Source: Actinomycetes bacterium (GTDB lineage: Bacteria > Actinomycetota > Coriobacteriia > Coriobacteriales > JAEZXW01). Taken from it: a DNA stretch of 9,145 nucleotides. The stretch spans positions 1 through 9,145 of the forward strand of contig JAEZXW010000021.1 of the NCBI GenBank assembly GCA_023419515.1, given 5' to 3'. Of the stretch, positions 5,876 to 9,145 are shown piece after piece. Under the pieces are notes generated by a model that was not told where the DNA came from, did no database searches, and saw nothing but the letters and a program-made list of their open reading frames with translations. A program made the translations under genes and the position numbers. The stretch's first letter is position 1. Each line of letters begins with the position of its first letter.

Positions 5876-7495
5876 ATGAGTTTTAAGTCGATGAAGTTCA
5901 ATGATCTACTTGCCAATATGCCGCTCGTTGTAGGCGAGTGCATGGCATACACCCCCGCAAATGAAAGTGCTCGTGAGCTGGTGGCGCAAAACCCTGAGGT
6001 TATCACCATTACCAATGACTCGCGCAAGGCGGGCAAAGGCAGCATTTTTGTCGCGATCAAGGGCTTTGATGTTGACGCTCACGACTATCTTGCCGATGTT
6101 GCTGTACAAGGAGCAGTTGCCGCTTTTGTGCTTACGCCCAACGAGAACCTCATCAGCCTTCCGCAGTTTGTGGTTGACGACACGCGCCTTGCTTATGCCT
6201 TGCTCCACGCAAGTCTAAACGGCAACCCCTCAAGAAACCTACACGTCACAGGTATCACCGGTTCAAACGGCAAGACCGGTACCTCGATGATGCTGCGCCA
6301 GATCTACCTTGAGGCTGGGCGCAACCCCGGGCTTTTGGGTACGGTGGTCTACAGCAGCAATCGCCACGAGATCATCTCAAAGCTCACCACTCCAGACGCG
6401 GGTATGCTGCAGGAGCTTTTGCGCGAGATGCACGAGGATGGTCAACGCTACATCGTGATGGAGTCATCGAGCATCGGTCAAGAGCAGCGTCGTGATGCGG
6501 GCGTGGTGTATAACACCGTGGCGTGCATCAACGTCAGCCGCGAGCATATTGACCATCATGGCAGCTTTGAGGCATACGTTGAGGCGAAATCACAGCTCAT
6601 CCGCCATGCAAGCAGTGACACGTTTTGTGTTCTCAACGCCGATGACCCTGAATGCTGCAAGATGCAAGCTCAAACGGGGGCGCAAGTCTTTTTCTTTGGC
6701 ATCGACAGTGATGCCGATTTGCAGGCGCACAACCTCGACTTAAGCACAGCATATGGCGAATTTGAATTGAAGTTCAGCGATCGTTTGCGCGAGTTTTTGG
6801 GGCTTGCACCTGCAGAGGTTGAGGGTTGTAAAATCAAGCTTGCCGTGCCTGGCCGCCACACCGTTGCAAACGCGCTGGCAGCAGGGCTTATGGCGCTGCT
6901 TTCTGGTGTCGACATCAAAACGGTGATCGCGGGCTTGCAAAAATATCACGGGGTCGAGCGCCGTTTTCAAGAGATCTATGCCGGCCAGTATTCTGAGCTC
7001 CCGTTCAAGGTGTTCGATGATCACTTTGCCAATGCCGGTAATATCGAAGTTACGCTCAAAAGCCTTGTCGCTATCACCTATAACAATTTGCACATCGTCT
7101 ATGCGCTGCGCGGTAAGCGCGGCGTGACCATCACCCAAGAGAGCTTGGAAACTTTTTTCAATTGGCATGATCAGCTTAAAGTCGCATCATTTTCTGCGAC
7201 CTTAAGCGAGGATGTTGTCGATTATTACAACGAGGTTTCTGTTGATGAGCGGGCATGTTTTGAGCAGATGATGAGCGAGCAAGGCATCTCATACACGCTT
7301 GATTCGCGCCTTGCCGATGCCGCCGCGCGCGTGTTTGATCTGGCACAGCCGGGTGATTTGGTGCTACTGGCAGGCTGTCAGGGAATGGATGCCGGTGCCC
7401 GAATCTTTTTGGAGCAGATGTGTCAGCGTTATCCTGAGCTCGATCCCGAGAGCGTCATGAAGGCTGTCGCTGATCGCGTTTGTGGTCGCCCGTAG
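5876..7495 (+). CDS. divergent MurE-family Mur ligase
   Basis: This is an ATP-dependent amide ligase of the Mur family, expected in the cytoplasm; 539 aa. The N-terminal UDP-binding domain shows TNDSRK (46-51) and FVAIKGFDVDAHDY (58-71), as in MurE. The ATP loop is GITGSNGKTGTS (126-137). LTTPD (170-174), SREHIDHHGS (221-230) and K238 in YVEAK, the probable carbamylated lysine, fit the central domain. Several MurE hallmarks are changed. E-V-S-S-H becomes ESSSIGQEQRR from 196. D-Y-A-H-T-P-D becomes DDHFANAGN from 381. No DNPR-type diamino acid motif is seen in the C-terminal domain. The late G-K-G-H-E becomes GCQGMD (500-505). The third-position amino acid, or even a peptidoglycan role, therefore cannot be predicted. 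The gene stands alone, away from other division or wall genes. Alternatives are a true MurE with unusual specificity or a paralogue acting on another acceptor. Confidence 0.82.
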   Translation: MSFKSMKFNDLLANMPLVVGECMAYTPANESARELVAQNPEVITITNDSRKAGKGSIFVAIKGFDVDAHDYLADVAVQGAVAAFVLTPNENLISLPQFVVDDTRLAYALLHASLNGNPSRNLHVTGITGSNGKTGTSMMLRQIYLEAGRNPGLLGTVVYSSNRHEIISKLTTPDAGMLQELLREMHEDGQRYIVMESSSIGQEQRRDAGVVYNTVACINVSREHIDHHGSFEAYVEAKSQLIRHASSDTFCVLNADDPECCKMQAQTGAQVFFFGIDSDADLQAHNLDLSTAYGEFELKFSDRLREFLGLAPAEVEGCKIKLAVPGRHTVANALAAGLMALLSGVDIKTVIAGLQKYHGVERRFQEIYAGQYSELPFKVFDDHFANAGNIEVTLKSLVAITYNNLHIVYALRGKRGVTITQESLETFFNWHDQLKVASFSATLSEDVVDYYNEVSVDERACFEQMMSEQGISYTLDSRLADAAARVFDLAQPGDLVLLAGCQGMDAGARIFLEQMCQRYPELDPESVMKAVADRVCGRP

Positions 7496-7669
7496 GCCCG
7501 CAACCCCCGAATACCTTGAGCTTCCAAGCGCGCTGGCTCGTCGTTTGCGCCTGTACCTGTGGTCGTTCGGAGGGGTTTGTGGCTGATTTGCTGGCGTCCG
7601 CGCGTACTCCCATGCCTCGTTCACATGAGATCCATTCTCACATTGCTTTGTAGTTTTTGTTTATCTGTC

Positions 7670-7701
7670 TACCCGCAGGTACCTCATGATATTTGCGGGT
7701 A
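7670..7701 (+). terminator. weak terminator candidate after the Mur ligase gene
   Basis: An 8-bp perfect stem, TACCCGCA with TGCGGGTA, closes a 16-nt loop and is followed by ATTCCTTT instead of a clean U run. It lies 175 bp beyond the ligase stop. Termination is plausible but weakly supported. Confidence 0.35.
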
Positions 7702-7770
7702 ATTCCTTTAGTCACAACTGATAATTTTTGAGTCTTGAAGCAATGAAAAAAGTGCCATGTGTTGATGCTG

Positions 7771-7804
7771 GCGCATCCATATATGAGTGCTGCAATAGAT
7801 GCGC
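7771..7804 (+). repeat. inverted repeat GCGCATC / GATGCGC in the leader
   Basis: GCGCATC (7771-7777) and GATGCGC (7798-7804) are perfect inverted copies around a 20-nt loop. After a small internal loop, TGC (7766-7768) can pair with GCA (7807-7809). The structure ends a few bases before the ribosome binding site (7814-7820), so it could be an operator or affect translation. Confidence 0.45.
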
Positions 7805-7813
7805 ATGCACAAG

Positions 7814-7820
7814 AGGGGAG
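7814..7820 (+). promoter_or_regulatory. ribosome binding site that sets the surface protein start
   Basis: AGGGGAG lies 6 nt before ATG 7827 and directly abuts ATG 7821, so 7827 is the better start. The frame is open back to ATG 7743, but that would add a Cys-rich stretch in front of a clear signal peptide and has only GAAG as a weak ribosome binding site. Confidence 0.7.
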
Positions 7821-7826
7821 ATGGTA

Positions 7827-9145
7827 ATGGCACACGAGGGAAAAGGACGCAAGACCGCTGTTTTGCTCGCGGGACTTGCACTCAGTAACACGCTATTGGT
7901 TGGTCTGCCGCTCGAGAACAAGGCATTTGCAGATACGACTGAAGCAGGCTCTGCCGCCAGTCAATCAATTGGCGTAGAGACTACCCCAGCCGCATCTGCC
8001 GCTCCATTTGAACTTGATGGCCAACAGTATGCCACGATCTATGATGCGCTAGCGGCTGCTGGCCAAAAGAACGTGGTGCTCATAGTCGAGGCTGGCACGT
8101 ACGAGCTCAACAAGGAGCACGTATTCACGAGTGGCCAGCACGTCACGCTTATCTCAAGAGGCCCTGTCACCTTTAAGCGGGCAGCTGGCTATCGTGGCGC
8201 AATCTTTACGGTCAAAGGTGGCGCAACGTTCAACATCGAGCAGGCCGTCCCTGCTCGCCAGATGACGTTTGTGAGCGACAATCAGAGCGACAATGCATGG
8301 CCGCTTATTTTGGTTCAGCGCAACGGCAATGTCACTATCCGCGGTTCAGTGTCGTTTGGTAATACCAACGGTTCTACCTACGATAGCGCTATCCTGCACA
8401 ATTCTGGCCGCACCATCATTCAGGGCGTAAACTTCACTAATAACTCCTCTCGCTTTGGCGGTGCTCTCTACAATGCAGCAAGCGGCGTCTTGCAGATTAG
8501 TGACTCTCAGTTTGTGAACAATAGTGCAGATCGTTCGGGTGGCGCTATCCAAAACCACGGCAACTTGACGGTGAGCAACTCGCGGTTTACTGGTGGTCGC
8601 GCGGGCGATACTGGTGGTGCGATTAACATCGAAAGCTCAGGTGTGGCAACCCTGTCCCATGTGACTTTTGGCGATGGTATTGCCGATCGCAATGGTTCGT
8701 TTCCGGTAGCGCTTGCGTCAGAAAATGCCCGCCTCATCCTCAGCGGTCCGGTTGATTTTGCGGATAATCAAGAGGTCGCACTTGTTCAAAATGGTCAGAT
8801 CGTGCTCAAGGACACCACGAGCTACTCAGACGCCAATCCGTTTAAGGTGAATGTTTTTAAGCAGGTGGCAGGCCGTACGGTGCTTTCGTACGAGCCCAAC
8901 AATGTAGACGATCCGAGCAACGCCAAAATCAGCGAAATCCTCCCAAAGCTCAGCATCACGGGCGCCGAGATCAAGGTGTCGGCCGATAGCTCCAATAAGA
9001 TCGTGACGATCGATGAGTCTGAGCGCACCAATCTCAACAAAATTCTTTCGCCTTATGCCGATTCACTGGGCTTGACTTTGCATGATGATTTCTCGACCGA
9101 AGAAAAGCGCAGAGCGCTCGCCCAAAAGATCGAGGAGCTCTATGC
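7827..9145 (+). CDS. secreted beta-helix surface protein with GGA(I/L) repeats (partial, open at right edge)
   Basis: The frame has no stop before the window ends, so only the first 439 residues are seen. Residues 1-35 are a Sec signal peptide: a basic start (KGRK), a hydrophobic core about 10-29, and a probable cut after AFA (33-35). Residues about 60-330 are rich in Gly, Asn, Ser and Val with short strand-turn periods typical of a right-handed parallel beta-helix. Three coils carry GGAL (211-214), GGAI (238-241) and GGAI (263-266), spaced 27 and 25 residues. The first two are preceded by F-x-N-N (FTNNS, FVNNS) and the third by FTGGR. This pattern resembles the Pmp-type adhesin repeat (GGAI with FxxN) known from Chlamydia and found in other surface proteins. 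The remainder (about 370-439) is charged and helical. A cell-wall anchor, if any, lies outside the window. A role in adhesion or glycan binding is inferred; the fold also occurs in pectate-lyase-like enzymes. Confidence 0.78.
   Translation, partial: MAHEGKGRKTAVLLAGLALSNTLLVGLPLENKAFADTTEAGSAASQSIGVETTPAASAAPFELDGQQYATIYDALAAAGQKNVVLIVEAGTYELNKEHVFTSGQHVTLISRGPVTFKRAAGYRGAIFTVKGGATFNIEQAVPARQMTFVSDNQSDNAWPLILVQRNGNVTIRGSVSFGNTNGSTYDSAILHNSGRTIIQGVNFTNNSSRFGGALYNAASGVLQISDSQFVNNSADRSGGAIQNHGNLTVSNSRFTGGRAGDTGGAINIESSGVATLSHVTFGDGIADRNGSFPVALASENARLILSGPVDFADNQEVALVQNGQIVLKDTTSYSDANPFKVNVFKQVAGRTVLSYEPNNVDDPSNAKISEILPKLSITGAEIKVSADSSNKIVTIDESERTNLNKILSPYADSLGLTLHDDFSTEEKRRALAQKIEELY

Larger units (their letters stand above)
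7496..7826. other. intergenic region before the surface protein gene
   Basis: No gene is called. The first 90 bp keep a protein-like composition in another frame. TACCCGCA (7670-7677) and TGCGGGTA (7694-7701) form an 8-bp stem followed by a broken T-rich stretch, a weak terminator candidate for the ligase gene. TGATAAT at 7719-7725 is a possible -10 without a good -35. An inverted repeat at 7771-7804 lies in the leader of the next gene. Confidence 0.45.

Noticed and set aside
7494..7586. A possible extension of the ligase in another frame past its stop
   Set aside because: The frame reads plausibly for about 30 codons, but the ligase already has a full MurE-like length and no homopolymer or slip site is seen at the stop. 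The signal is weak.
7743..7826. Upstream ATG 7743 for the surface protein
   Set aside because: It would put a Cys-rich segment before a clear signal peptide and has a poor ribosome binding site, whereas AGGGGAG is well placed for ATG 7827.
1..9145. CRISPR array, rRNA, insertion sequence with transposase, toxin-antitoxin pair
   Set aside because: I looked for regularly spaced repeats, rRNA-like blocks, transposase motifs and paired small genes and found none.

Overview
The window looks like chromosome from a moderate-GC monoderm (Gram-positive type) bacterium. My best guess is Actinomycetota, class Coriobacteriia (the Collinsella/Olsenella/Atopobium group). The guess rests on protein style, codon use and the combination of genes, not on a search, so it is moderate to low confidence. 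All genes I accept lie on the + strand.

Layout. (1) 1-984 is a GC-rich accessory patch. It has a small single-span membrane protein followed by a broken gene carrying an in-frame amber codon, a -1 frameshift at a T6C run and a TGA. (2) 985-1656 is degenerate sequence: a nested inverted repeat, two strong intrinsic terminators (1285-1320 and 1557-1601), and between them a short orphan reading frame that looks like the end of a lost gene. (3) 1659-5534 is the class Ia ribonucleotide reductase locus. It has a promoter overlapped by two NrdR-type boxes whose centres are 31 bp apart, then nrdA (839 aa, ATP-cone, all catalytic cysteines) and nrdB (347 aa, all iron ligands and the radical tyrosine). 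The two genes are separated by a 197-bp spacer with a hairpin and three TCGACCG repeats. (4) 5535-5875 is noncoding, with a terminator-like hairpin and an 11-bp tandem duplication. (5) 5876-7495 encodes a divergent MurE-family Mur ligase of 539 aa. (6) 7496-7826 is noncoding leader sequence. (7) 7827 to the right edge is a secreted beta-helix surface protein with GGA(I/L) repeats, still open at the edge and so without a stop in this window.

How the genes work together. NrdA and NrdB form the aerobic ribonucleotide reductase that makes dNTPs, and the NrdR boxes indicate feedback by (d)ATP through the NrdR repressor. The Mur ligase should act on UDP-MurNAc peptides or a related acceptor in the cytoplasm. 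The last protein should be exported by Sec and act at the cell surface. Nothing in the sequence links the last two genes functionally to nrdAB.

I did not find a convincing new multi-gene system. The items most worth checking are the Mur ligase with altered signature motifs, the broken left-hand gene with its correctly phased T TTT TTC heptamer, the structured nrdA leader and nrdA-nrdB spacer, and the beta-helix adhesin.
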